This document shows, one piece after another, positions 24,415-35,776 of a stretch of 64,000 bases of DNA (the stretch's first letter is position 1; each line of letters opens with the position of its first letter). The notes beneath the pieces were generated by a model. That model made no database searches. It saw only the letters and a list, made by a program, of their open reading frames with translations, and was not told the DNA's origin. Origin of the DNA: Pterobdella sp. o SKG-2022 (lineage: Eukaryota; Annelida; Clitellata; Hirudinida; Piscicolidae); assembly GCA_964035795.1 (NCBI GenBank), contig OZ038320.1, forward strand, positions 24,368,118-24,432,117, read 5' to 3'. The position numbers and the translations under genes were made by a program.

Positions 24415-27400
24415 TAATAATTTCAATATTATAGTTTACTAATCTCAATTAAGCTCAAATTTTAGTTAAGAAAAGTACTTTGAAAAAAAAATGAAAAATT
24501 TAATTTGAGAAGGATTCCTATTATCAAGTGTTTTGGCTTTCTTAATATACTATTGGTTCTGAGTGAAATATTTGGAATTATTTTCTTACGAAAGAAAGAA
24601 TCCAACATCATTGTAGGTCTGGACAGCCGTATGACGATACGACATCCAGTTTTTAAGGGTTTCTGAGCTGTTGACATGAACGTTTATCCTATTTCTATCA
24701 CTCCATACTTCAACACCCACTAATATTATCAAAATTCCTAATGGCTGGTAAATCTGCATTGTAATATTTATAAAAATCACTATTTGAATTAAATACAATA
24801 TAAATCGTAATTGGCTTTAATTTTGTTTGTATGAAATTCGCTCCAAATTGGAGGCTCTAATCATTTGAATGATCATTTTATTTCAATAGTATAATTTCAA
24901 CTCACTGTATTAGCAACGTTAGCAATTTCTTTGCTACTTTGAAAAACACCTTGAGACGAGCCGTATTGGCGATACTGTTGGAATATGAGTCCAAATAATT
25001 CAAAGTGAAATTAACATCAAATTTTTCACTAATATAAACTATAATCTTACCAGATGATTATAAATAATTGAAATGATGAAAAAATTCTTTAAAAAATTAT
25101 CAAAAAATTGAAATTTCTTTACAAAATACGATAGCGTTGTACTTGTCGGTCGTCTTTTTGAAAATTTGAACATACATTTTCCAAACATTATTCATATTAA
25201 AAATAAAGTTTCAACCATATTTTTCAAAATTTCAGCTCATAATGCACATTCGAAATCAACTGCTATATAAAAATCGTTTTTTCGCTTTAAGCTCAAATTG
25301 AAAAAATTTTTAAATGTCAAAAAAATTTATATTTTTAGTATAATTATTGTTTCAACATAAAAAAATATTTTTTTGAAATATATATACTTTCACATTTCTG
25401 GCATTGCTTTATTCTGGTTTCAGTCCTATCTCTCCGAACGCAAGCAATTTGTTAAAATAAGCTGCTCTTCTTCTACCCCTGTCTCCCTTCGTTTTAGTGT
25501 TCCTCGAGGTGCTGTTCTTGGGCCCATACTTTTTTCTCTTTATACTTCTCCTATTAGCGAGATCATACAGAAGCACGACGTTTTATATCATCAGTTTGCT
25601 GATGATATTACTCTCTTTACAGGCGCCTCTTACCTTGATCCTCATCCCAGCCTCACTAAGATATCTGAATGCATCACTGAGCTCAATTTTTGGTTCTCTA
25701 ACTATCACCTCATGTTGAATCCTAAAAAAAGCGAAGTGATGTTTGTCAGCAGTCCCATACTCTTTTCCAAATCCAATCTTCCCACTGAAGTTATCTTTGA
25801 CGGCACTACTCTTTCCGTAACGTCCAAACTGAAGATACTAGGTGTAACTCTTGATTCTAGACTCAACTTTACACACTTTGTCTCTCAGATCATACAAGCA
25901 TCCAACTTTCATCTCCATGCGATCAGACAGGCACGCAAGTTCCTACCCTTTGACACTGCCGTTGCTCTGATCATCTCTTTAGTTCTTTCAAGGATTGATT
26001 ACTGTAACTCTCTTTTTTGTCGACTCCTGAACTGTCTTATTTCTAAGTTGCAATCTCTCCAAAATCATGCTGCTAAAACCGTTCTTCAAGCCGACTACTA
26101 TTCTTCATCTCACACTTGTCTCGATCGCCTTCATTGGCTGCCGGTCGCACTAAGAGCCCAGTTCAAGTTGCTATGGCTCACCGCTAACACCTTATATTTT
26201 AATCAGCCGGCTTATTTATATGACCGTCTTTCCATTAGACAGACTCCTGAGTCTCTCAGGTCTTCGAACTCTGGTTTATGGCTGCATCAGCCTGTCTCTT
26301 CTAACTCTTTTTTATATCGCTCCTTCTCGCATATCGCCCCTCACTTATGGAACTCTCTTCCACTTAATCTTCGTCTTTCACCTTCTCTTAAAGTTTTTCG
26401 CAAGCGTTTAAAGACTCATCTTTATAACCAAATTTCTCTCTCATAGCCCTTCTGATTAGAGCAGCGCCTATGCAGCAAAGCTAGCTTGCAAACTGTGCGC
26501 CCTACAAATAATAAATAATAATAATAATAATATATAATAGAAATCGATCTATTTAGAGTTCATCTTTATCTAATACATAATATTTTTGTAATAAACCTAT
26601 GTAAACTATATGTAAAGTTTTCTAATAAATTTTAAAAAATTCAAAATTTTATTCATAATGGAATAGAGTTCACAATATTTAAAGTCATTTTCACAATCAA
26701 GTTTTTAGGAATTAAATGTTTATTTTGCGTGGGCACTGAAGAAAGTTCAGCCAATTTCGGTTAGACAATAATGATAAACAAAGTAATATGATAATATAAT
26801 AAAAATAGAAAATTTATAAAAATAAATAAAAGAATAAATATAATAATATTAATAAAAAATACTATAAATGAAATAAATATAAATTAATTATAAAATAAAT
26901 AGAATACAATACAAATAAAATAAATATAAATAAATTATAATATAAATAAAATAAATAAAAATATAATAAACATAAATATAAATATGATGAATGTCGAATT
27001 CAAAAATGAATAAAAATAAAGAATAAATATTGAAAAGAATAATAGTGAAAAAGAACAACTTTTTGAAATTTTACCACTCAGAAAAAGCAAAGATGAAACA
27101 GCTTGTGAAACAGAAAATTCAAAGTATGAAAAAGGTCTTAAAATTTTAAAAATTTTCTTGAAGTCTTTTATGCAGTAAAGTTGATTTGAGTGATGATGAA
27201 AAAAATGAAACAAAGAGAGTTTAAAACGAAAAAAAAAAAGTAAAAGCAAGCAGAAAAAAGTTTTAAGTGGAAAATTGGTGCAACAGGGACTTTGAGAGAA
27301 AATAAAATGCAAACACATCTTTGCTGTCATCTATTATAAAGAAGGAACGAAGTTATATACAAGAAGTTCTCAGCAAAAACATCTCGGTTGTCAAGTGGAG

Positions 27401-30400
27401 AGCTAGCAAGTCTGTCATGGTTGCTTCTAAGCTCTACAAAAAATAGTCCACAAACGCTTGTACCAAGATGGAAAAAAATATGTTTAGATTGAATCAATAT
27501 ACTATGCTAAAGTCCATAGAAATTTATAAAAACTACATGGGACCTTTTCAACCAGAGCATATCTCCTTATAGAATTCAAATAAAATCCAAAAAGTGGTGT
27601 TGGCCAATCTTTTCTTGGAGTGTTAGTGCACAAATTGTTTGTGCTCGAGCATTTTGCAATATTATTTATCCATTTTACCGTAAAAAACCAAGAAAAAATG
27701 CATCAAAGTCAGTGAAACCTATGACTTATAAAGGAGTTCTCAAAGACTAACATTGAAATTGGATACGAAGGTCATCATCCTCAAGTCAGTTGACTTGCTC
27801 AGATCACAGAGAATATTTTAAAATTCGAAAATAAACTATCTACGATAAATTTACATATGAATATCATTGAACGATAGTACTAGTGAACTTTTAATTCACC
27901 AATGACTTTTAAAAAACAACTAGTATTTTGTTCCATTATTTCCTTTCACTTCGTTTTTATTCTGAGTGAAAAAAAACTATACGCTATTATTTTTTTTTAA
28001 CAAAATATTTGAGCTAAATTATTTCGTTGTATAAAACGTGAACAAATTTCGATTCTCTATCTATATCTTATTACATGGAAAGCTTCAAATACTGCCATCA
28101 AAGGTATGCTGAAAGCTGATGCTATGCTAATGACAAGATTTAGATGATTTGTCGAAAATGTATGAAATATACAAAAATGTTTGTATAATTTTAATGGTGA
28201 AAAAAAAACAACGCATATTTAAAAACAAAAGGTATACTTTAAAGAAAAATAATGTGAAGCAGTGAAAATAATAGTTTAAATCTACTTTTTCGAATTTTTT
28301 TTTCATAAATGCTCATATATTGACTAAATACATATTTAAATTTAAAAAAAGATAGAATTTATTCGCAGATGAATTACGGGAAGTAATGGGTTATTTATAA
28401 CAATAAGTCCTTCCATAAATGGAAACTGGATTTATAGGCTTCAACATTAATTTAAAAATTAAGATGTCAAACCATGAAATGTTTTGTAACCTTTTGTACT
28501 AACCCTACTGAGGTCATTGGCTAGATACATCTCTACAACCAGCATATCTTCAAAGTACCCATTCACTACCGATCTTTTTCTCTGTTCATTAGTGTATACT
28601 GAGAATTAGGTCAGTTACCTTTTCATTCATTAAAAAAGATAAATAACTTCCATTAATAAATTTGTTAAACACCCTTATCTTTTTAATCAAAACATATCCT
28701 ATAAATCGACTAATATCCTACTACTATCTTTCGAGCTAAATTATCAAATATTTATTTTGCAATTAGCTTTCATAAAGATAAAGCTAATTACGAAAGAAAT
28801 ATAATATGGAAACTGTTTTCTGATCAGCCAATTATTAATGACGTTTGAGTAATTAACAACTCTGTCCTATATTGAATCAGTCCAACAATAGCAGCTTGGT
28901 TCACAAATTGTACATAAATGACACTCACTCTTCTGTTTTTAGGGTTTTTCTCCAGCATAGCATCAATTTTTTTTTTGACATCTTTGACACCTATCAATTT
29001 AGTAAATTAGTAAATCCATCTAAATTAGTAAATTAGTAAATCCATCTAATATTATTCTATACATCTGCAACCTAACAATTTATATTTATCATCCAAAAAG
29101 CAAGTACATGAGATACTAATGGTTACTTAACGATTTTGATATAACTCAAATTATCAAATAACCCTACCACAAAACACTTTATGATCATCAGTACTCTTTT
29201 TTACAGTCACGTCCCAATGACCCTCATTCGACTGAGTCACGGACCATCTAGATGGTCCTACGGTGAAGAAGCCTCTGCAATTTCAGGGAATTTAACTTGA
29301 AATTTTGATTCTATATAGTTTGTAATTGACTCGATTTGGTTTTTCTTGGTAGTTTTGATAAATCATCATTGCATAGAGCTTGATATATGAAAAAACTTGA
29401 TTTTAAAAAACTCATAGAGTAAAAATTTAAATAATAAATTCTAACTTTAGATTTTCATTCAATTTCCTTTTAAAAGTTATCTTTAAAAATTTCTATAGAA
29501 CCATGTTTCTAAGTGCATTAAAACATAAAATGAGTATTTCATTAGTGTTAGACCGAGGTTACTGATGGCGTGTATAAACGTATTTCTTAACGTTTACAAG
29601 ATAAATAGACTTTATCTACAATTTTGTCTAAAAATGTAGAGAAAAAATCGTGAGTTTTTTGCTGATTCAGTGAAACAATAATCAATTTATAATTTATTTA
29701 GGAACGGCTGTATAGACCATAAGCCAGCAATTTTGAACAAATTGAAATTTTGTCAAAAAATTTATGATTTCGTGTGTAATTCTTTTCGATTTTCAATGTT
29801 TATTTATATAATATTTACATTGAAAATTGTTGATTTTGAGTGGATAACAATGGTTTTTAGCGTAATGGTTCTAATCCTGGTTATAAAACAATTGTTTGCT
29901 CACTTCAAAAGGGGGCATGTAGTGAAAGCCACATGTTCTTCTGTTTCTCCTCTCACACTGCCCATGTAAAAACAAAAATCTCTAGTCTGAAACATTAAGA
30001 TCAATCAATTAATAATTCATAAGTGAATAAGTGTGTAATATTGATTAAATTGAGTGAAATACTCTGTTTGCTTATAGTTGAACGTGTTTGAAACAGATTT
30101 CAAACAAAAGTTCAAAAGATTTGGATAAACTGGAAAATTTCGAAATTAAGTAATTAACATAAAAATATTTTGGAAAAATTTTTTTTTACTTGGTTGGAAT
30201 GTACAATGTAACTGCCGTTTTTCGTAAAAACTTTTTCAGTGAAAGAGTTTGATAACAACATTCTGAGTTGGTGAAATGAGTTTCCACAATTTTGTTATTA
30301 AAAGTTCAAATGCTATGAATTATCTTTTCATTAATCAAATCAACAACCTTTTTAAAATAAAGTAAAAAATGCAGGTGTTTTGACTTGTAAATATTTTGTT

Positions 30401-31904
30401 TTGAACCGTAAAAACAACCCAAAACACAAATAATTTATAAAATTTATAATTCTCGTGATAAATATCTTACGTATTGAGAACAAGGTCAATTGTGTATGAA
30501 GAATTTCCCTTAGCAACAACTACTGTGACCTGCTTAGCGTGCTGTTCCTTTGGTAGTTCATTTGTTATTGAGCACACCAAAGGTATATAAATCAAAATCC
30601 AAAGGCTCTCGTTTTTAAGGCACGAGCTTTAAATTGGTAATTTCCCTCGATTGTTACACAATCAGGATATAAATGTATATACAAAATTAATTAATTAATG
30701 CTTTGTATAAATACATTTTTATCAAAAAATAATGCATTTTTTCTTTTACAATTTTGATGGACAGAAATAAATACAAACATTGAAGAAGGTTGAGTTCCTT
30801 TCCAGTCCGTTAATTAAGATCGTAACATTATTTTCACCTATGAAGGTGTATTATTCTTTTGATAAAATCTTGTAGAATCACTTAAATTATTGCTAGTTTT
30901 TAAATTTTGAAAACAATTTTTGTATGTTTGCTTATTTTTTTTTAAATTTTTCAAAAAAAATTTCAAGGTCAGATTAAATTTTTGGATGCGCATAAAACTA
31001 AAACTTTATTCGACAGAAAAAAAAATCAATCTACAAACTGAACGTCTGATGATTTTTCATACTTAGTTACTTCCTTATTTAGACCAACATATAATAAAAT
31101 ACAAATATGATGTGTTTATTTCATTGTCATAAATAATTTGTTCTACTTTCAAGCACGTAATCGCTGTCACATGTTTTTAACTTTCGAAACTTTCACATAA
31201 ACAAGCCTCATAAATTTATAAACCCACTACATAATTTGTCTCAAAACCTTTCAATGCTACTTCCTTCTAGTTAATTATGCTTTTGATATTTGGTTTATTG
31301 TATTTTTACTTGTTATTTCTTCAGGTTTTAATCTAACACACGTCACACGGAAATCGGTAGGTTCTTAAGGGAAAAATGTTGAATTGGATTGTGTTTGTTA
31401 TTTAAGAGACGCTGTGATTTGAATTATGAAGTTACAACTGGAGAATTGTGTCAAAATTATTAAGTTTTTTAATTTTTAGGTTTGAAGAAAATTGAAAATT
31501 GAAACCTTATTTTACCTAGTTCCGTGTTCTAATATTTTACTCGTTAAATCCTATTTATAGACTAAAAAGAACATGATAATTAACTCGTGTTATTCTTTTC
31601 ATCAATTAACACATGAACCATCGATGTAAGATGCATGATCAAGTATTCTTTGAATTAAATGTTTCAAACTTTAGCAAATTTTGTGCATTCAGGGATTTTT
31701 GGGACATTTTCAGAACATATTTTTATCAAATATAAACATCCCATTAATTTAAAATAAACTGAAATTAAAATCAAATTGGAAAGATTTTAAAAGTTAATAG
31801 ATTGAAATCATTAAATTGTAAATTATCTTACCGGGTTGTGCCGCTCGAGAAAAAACCGAGCTGAATAACAAGAAATAAAAAATATTCTCTGTTATAAAAG
31901 ACAT
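20547..31904 (-). CDS. ADAM: ADAM family membrane metalloprotease, complete, about 17 coding exons
   Basis: ADAMs are membrane proteases that shed ectodomains and bind integrins. Coding exons in order: 31904-31832, a doubtful mini-exon near 31363, 30547-30471, 30262-30190, 29986-29904, 29274-29168, 28598-28504, 24974-24906, 24753-24590, 24202-24118, 23788-23652, 23535-23352, 23230-23006, 22931-22738, 22471-22285, 22134-22060, 21488-21419, 21321-21216, 21120-20547. From 30471 onwards every splice phase agrees and no stop intervenes. The protein is about 865 residues, the usual size. Seen in order: signal peptide, M12B prodomain, furin site RKRS, zinc site [12 protein letters not shown] with all three His and Glu, disintegrin, ADAM Cys-rich region, six-Cys EGF, one membrane segment, and a cytoplasmic tail rich in PxxP. 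The intact zinc site predicts an active protease of the ADAM9/12/19-like general type; the exact subfamily is not resolved. Confidence 0.94.
21216..22134 (-). CDS. ADAM: ADAM exons: EGF-like module and transmembrane segment
   Basis: Exon 22134-22060 finishes the Cys-rich region and begins the EGF. Exon 21488-21419 completes it, giving six Cys with spacing 2-4-5-1-8. Its donor is a weak G|GTTTAC. Exon 21321-21216 encodes a 23-residue hydrophobic helix ([20 protein letters not shown] and on), the single membrane anchor, followed by KQ. Confidence 0.9.
22285..22931 (-). CDS. ADAM: ADAM exons: Cys-rich domain
   Basis: Exons 22931-22738 and 22471-22285 encode the ADAM_CR region: [13 protein letters not shown], a Gly/Asp-rich hypervariable part, CGALQCDPP and [11 protein letters not shown], matching the family's PDGT.CG..KVC end. 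The [15 protein letters not shown] insert between CGALQC and the end of the domain is not typical. Confidence 0.92.
23006..23535 (-). CDS. ADAM: ADAM exons: disintegrin domain
   Basis: Exons 23535-23352 and 23230-23006 carry [15 protein letters not shown] and the Cys ladder up to EGTEC. The disintegrin loop reads [15 protein letters not shown]; it has one residue more than the common CR-x5-CDLPE loop and no RGD, so integrin binding, if any, would be RGD-independent. Donors are CAT|GTGAGA and GAT|GTATGA. Confidence 0.93.
23652..24974 (-). CDS. ADAM: ADAM exons: metalloprotease domain with zinc site
   Basis: Four exons (24974-24906, 24753-24590, 24202-24118, 23788-23652) join in phase. Landmarks are [33 protein letters not shown] and the catalytic [12 protein letters not shown], which has the three zinc-binding His and the Glu base. 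The exon after it supplies the rest of the domain and the disintegrin start. The Met-turn is seen as CIMSRRAS. All residues expected of an active reprolysin are present. Confidence 0.95.
24381..24414. repeat. (ATT)n microsatellite
   Basis: About eleven uninterrupted ATT units lie in the ADAM intron between exons 24590 and 24202. Confidence 0.95.
25385..26532 (+). mobile_element. 5'-truncated L2/CR1-type LINE, 3' part of reverse transcriptase
   Basis: The copy encodes the reverse transcriptase from just before GVP(R)GAVLGP through the FADD active site to the C-terminal HLWNSLPL motif, open over 357 codons. It is almost the same sequence as 53855-54980, including the 3' UTR (CAGCGCCT..GCAGCAAA..CTAGCTTGCAAACTG). 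It ends in an (AAT)n tail. It lies antisense in the 3.5 kb ADAM intron. Compared with the longer copy, VPQGSVLGP has become VPRGAVLGP. No clear target duplication was found. Confidence 0.92.
26765..26990. repeat. AT-rich low-complexity tract
   Basis: Irregular AATAAATATAAA-type repeats directly follow the L2 tail region. No coding or structural signal is seen. Confidence 0.8.
27355..27690 (+). pseudogene. Decayed piggyBac-type transposase fragment
   Basis: Reading plus strand with stops, the frame from 27367 gives [18 protein letters not shown], matching the piggyBac core strand before V.W.D...V.VASN. Later, in the same frame, YKNYMG aligns with the YNxxMGGVDxxD motif, though the catalytic Asp is gone. 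SNKIQKVV follows where the family has SKKWWWP. Several stops show it is dead. It is not close in sequence to the piggyBac copy at 50861-55076. It lies in the ADAM intron. Confidence 0.5.
28504..28598 (-). CDS. ADAM: ADAM exon: furin cleavage site and start of protease domain
   Basis: The exon encodes 31 residues beginning [13 protein letters not shown] is a good furin-type site (R-x-K/R-R) between prodomain and protease. It is followed by [12 protein letters not shown], the first beta strand of ADAM protease domains. Acceptor is TTCTCAG and donor AGG|GTTAGT. The intron that follows is 3.5 kb and contains an L2 copy and a piggyBac relic. Confidence 0.88.
29168..30547 (-). CDS. ADAM: ADAM exons: M12B prodomain
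   Basis: Four exons (30547-30471, 30262-30190, 29986-29904, 29274-29168) join in frame. They show the M12B propeptide pattern: [12 protein letters not shown] (the L.L..N core), MLLSNSF, then [10 protein letters not shown] and [11 protein letters not shown], which match the family's CFYQGHV and STCSGLRG positions. The start of the first of these exons is uncertain because its upstream polypyrimidine tract is poor. The prodomain keeps ADAMs inactive in the secretory pathway. Confidence 0.85.
31832..31904 (-). CDS. ADAM: ADAM exon 1: signal peptide
   Basis: The ATG at 31904 in context CCACAATGTC opens 24 codons with a hydrophobic core ([12 protein letters not shown]) and a likely cleavage after SRA or AAQ. 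The exon closes with a strong donor G|GTAAGA in phase 1. The next certain exon starts in phase 0, so one more small exon is expected. A candidate starts at 31363 after a good acceptor (TTTTTCCCTTAAG) and could end at 31347 or 31338, giving residues EPTDFR or a few more. Confidence 0.75.
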
Positions 31905-34900
31905 TGTGGTTTCGATATAGGAAAGTTTTGATTATGAAGTATATTCGGCGTAGTTTGAAGACTTTTTACTAAATAATACACTTAACCAGAAAATAAAAAA
32001 AACGGTTTTTTGTTGTTGATTTGAATCAGATGTATGGAATGCGGAAAACTTTTTGGTCTTCGATGTTGAAGAATTTTCACTCCGTGGGACACTTCGTTGT
32101 TTTGGAGTTTTATTTTTTCTTTGATTTTTAATGGTAATTTCTTTTAATATCGCTCTATGAAACTCTTTTTATATTTTTGAAGACCATTTTGAAAGAATTA
32201 AGAGTTGATTGGTAAACTGTGCAAAAACTATTTTAAAAAAATTTTCAGTATATAATACTCTTGCAAAAAAAGTAGAGGTAACGTGACTAATATCTTCGAC
32301 AATTGTTTAAGTCCTAAGGAATAATACCTGCAATGAAATTGTTATTTATACTCAAAACCACAATACAAATCTATTTACTTATTCGTTGTATATATACGTT
32401 GATAGAATTATACATATAGTTATTCATAATAAAATCAATTATGTTGATAATTTTGGCAGTTTAATTGAAAATTATATTTGGTGAAAATAGCTCAAAGCTC
32501 TTTTAATTATTGAGTTATATTAATTAATTTTTATATGCCATTTGTTTAGCTTTGAATTTATCTTAATTTCATGATATTTGTTATTAAAAACAATATTGTA
32601 GTATAGTGTAATTATTGAACGAAATTAAATACATTTAATGATAGCATTTAGCAACAAAACCTGCTTCTTTAGATAATTTTATCATTGTTTAGAAACTGAA
32701 GATTAATACTAGAATTTTTTTCGAGTTTAAAAATCAATTCTAGAGGCATGAATCTGTGTTAAATAAGTTGATAAAATATAACTAAATCTAGAACTTCTTG
32801 ATACAATGTATTACCGGACACAGAGCACCTCAGTACTCTATTTTTAATTTGAACCTAAAGTTGGCTCAACTTGTAGTTATAAATAATTCAAAATCATAAT
32901 TTTTTAGTTTTAATTCTATTATGTGATAGTTTATTTAATATAATTATCTTATTCATGACGGCCAAGTAACACTCAAAATAAGATTTTTTGAATATTAAAC
33001 AACAAATAAACTTTTCAAAGTTTATTTGATTTTAAATTTGAGAATAAAATTTTTATGTTAAATATGAAATGATATTGTAGCCTTAAAATAATTTTTTTAT
33101 ATAATTCATAGTGTTAATTTATAATATCTTGTTCGAATCAACTTCATATTAACTTACTAACCATTGGATGATGAACAAAAAAGTTAAATATTAAAAAATC
33201 CTCAAAAACCAAAACATTGTCTTTCTCTTTTATATCTTGACACACTTTAATTACACTCAGCTGATCTCAACACGCTAAGGAAAAATTCAAAACAAATCGC
33301 ATACAAAAACTTCTACCCTTCTATACAGTTTCAAATTATTTTATACCATCAAAACCCCTATGTATTAGAGTATAAATATTCGAGCCTTCTATTGATTCTG
33401 TGTAATGCACTATATAAAGAAATACGCATGCATACTGAACTTCTTCAATCGATATATATTCACAGGTGAAACATTACCTGTTTAAGTTGATTGTGAACTT
33501 CTTATCGAAAGATTTTATTAGCGTGATTCATAACATTTTCATATGATCAAACGTCATATTTATTTTCTTTTATATTTATATTAGTTTTTTATTTCAATTA
33601 AATGCACTGTTACTGTTATTAACTCTATTGTTATTTTTTATGTTATTATAAATATTATTGTTGCTGTTATGTTTATTGTTTTATTCCTCATTGTGGCTTC
33701 AATTGGGAAAGAATTTCAACTTTAAAACATATTTATTCGAAAATATTCAGCTAGAATTTTTGATAATGTAAACTACATAACATTTTTAGCTGAATTTTAT
33801 GGAACAAACGAGTTTTTAAAAGACTTGATTTGATGAAACTAAACAATATCAAAGTTACTAAAAAGTTTAATTTGTGTCTAAAAAATCATTATTGTTATTA
33901 TAAAAATATCCTTTTAAAAACTGGATAACCTCCATTATTTAATATTGTTATTATGTAAAATACTAGTGCTATTATGTTTATTACTATCTTCTTATGTATA
34001 TTTTTATTTTTATTAGAAATATTATTATTTTTACTATGCTTATTATTGTTATTATCCTAATTATTAGGATGATGATAATGATTCATTGCAGTTTTATTAT
34101 TATTATTTTTGATAATAAATTGAGATTAAAATACTCGAAATTATTTCGATTTGAGTCCATCCTCAAACAATTTTAACTTATAAAAAAGTATTGAAACTTA
34201 AATTTTTAAAGTAAGATTGAGGTTAAAAATGAAAATAACTTATATATTTCAGTATCAAATATTTGAGTACTTAGTAACTTCGAGAGACCATTTAACGTTT
34301 CAGCTCCTTCAAATTCCTCCAAACTCACTGATGTTTTAAAACTATGATTAAGTATGACTAGTCTAAAAACGATCAAATAAACAATACTGAAGGCCTATTA
34401 ATAACGAAACTCATCCCAAGATTCGGTAATGTAATATTCTAAAAATATCTTCAAACAACTTTATAAATCTTCCGGTTTGTGACTAAAATCTAGCACCGTT
34501 TTAGTCTTGTGATACCTTGCATCCATTAATATTGAAGTGGTCTATTTAATTGGCGCAAAAATGTTACGAATCAAAAACCGTGTGTAAAAATTGTAACTGA
34601 ACTTTGTGAAAACAATTATAACAGTCACTGTTGTACCAGGAATTCTCAATGTGATTATATTTTTAATAACCGAGCTTATTGACTATTGATTTTGTAAAAC
34701 ATTTAACTACTTTTGTTACTTTTATTAGGAAATACAAAAAACCTGTTCTAAAACTCATAACTCTTGTCAAAAAACTTTTATGAAACTTTTTTTTGTGCGT
34801 AATCTTTTCCATATAAACATTGAAAAGTTCATAAGTTGTTAGAAACATTGAAAACTAGGTATATCCACTAATAAAAATTTTGATGTATATGATAAATAAA

Positions 34901-35776
34901 AATTTTTTTGCTTATAGGATTTTTATTTGAAGTTGTCCTTTAAATTTGGCGCAGCTTAGCCTCTTGAGACAATAATTAGCTCCACCAACACATGAAGAAC
35001 TATTACATAATCTTTACAAAATAGGTAAAATACAAGCTTATTGACAAAAATTGCTTATAATCAAACAACGAGAGAATAAAATCAACCTACAAATAATAAA
35101 TACTTCCAAAGATTTTAGTTGACGTTAGTCATTATATATCATTATAAGATGATTATTATTTTTAGTCATTATGGCGGTATCTTGTGAATATTAAAAAGTT
35201 TAATCGCTCTATTTGATGAATTGTTGAAAGCTTTTTCCCTTTTATTTTAAAAGTGACGAATATTATTAGTGAGTGCAAGTTATGAAGTCTTCTAAACTGC
35301 TAAAAATATCGAATTTACAAGTATACTAGTTTTTGAAATTTGTATGGAATAATTATTTTGGTAGCTTTTAAAAATATATTTTTCAGGAAAATATGAATTA
35401 TTTTGAAGTTCAATAACGATTTTCTTTTCACAACATTTAACGATTGAAGACGTTAAAAAAATAAATAAATTTTATAATATTTTTAATTCAAACGGACAAC
35501 TTATATAAATTTTTTGAAAATCTTTTTTATCCATGAAAAAAGTTTTTTAAAAGCAAATTTACACTAGCTAAATTCTTTGTTTCATATTTTGGTTTGGTTG
35601 GTCAATCGTGCAACCTTATTTTTAAGAAAAGTGTGTAACTCTTCTAATATCATACTTGGTAGGCCTATTCCCAACTTAAAATTTTAGATCATTTTTAAGA
35701 AATAATTTTTTTTTTGATAAATTAATAATTATTTTTTTTGACAAAATTATAATTTTATTTTTTTCCCAAAAGCGAG
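31905..35776. other. Intergenic region between divergent ADAM and NTF2 genes
   Basis: The two genes are transcribed away from each other, so both promoters should lie in this 3.9 kb. I see no clear exon or repeat. The stretch 33560-34110 is rich in TTATTA and GTTATTATT runs. Short ORFs here show only low-complexity Ile/Phe/Tyr sequence. Confidence 0.55.

Noticed and set aside
26935..27330. 131-codon minus-strand ORF rich in Phe and Ile
   Set aside because: Low-complexity translation of AT-rich repeats next to the L2 tail.
28935..28998. Possible ADAM exon reading [12 protein letters not shown] with a good GTGAGT donor on the minus strand
   Set aside because: The exons on either side (29168 and 28598) already join in phase and give [15 protein letters not shown]; adding this piece would shift the frame.
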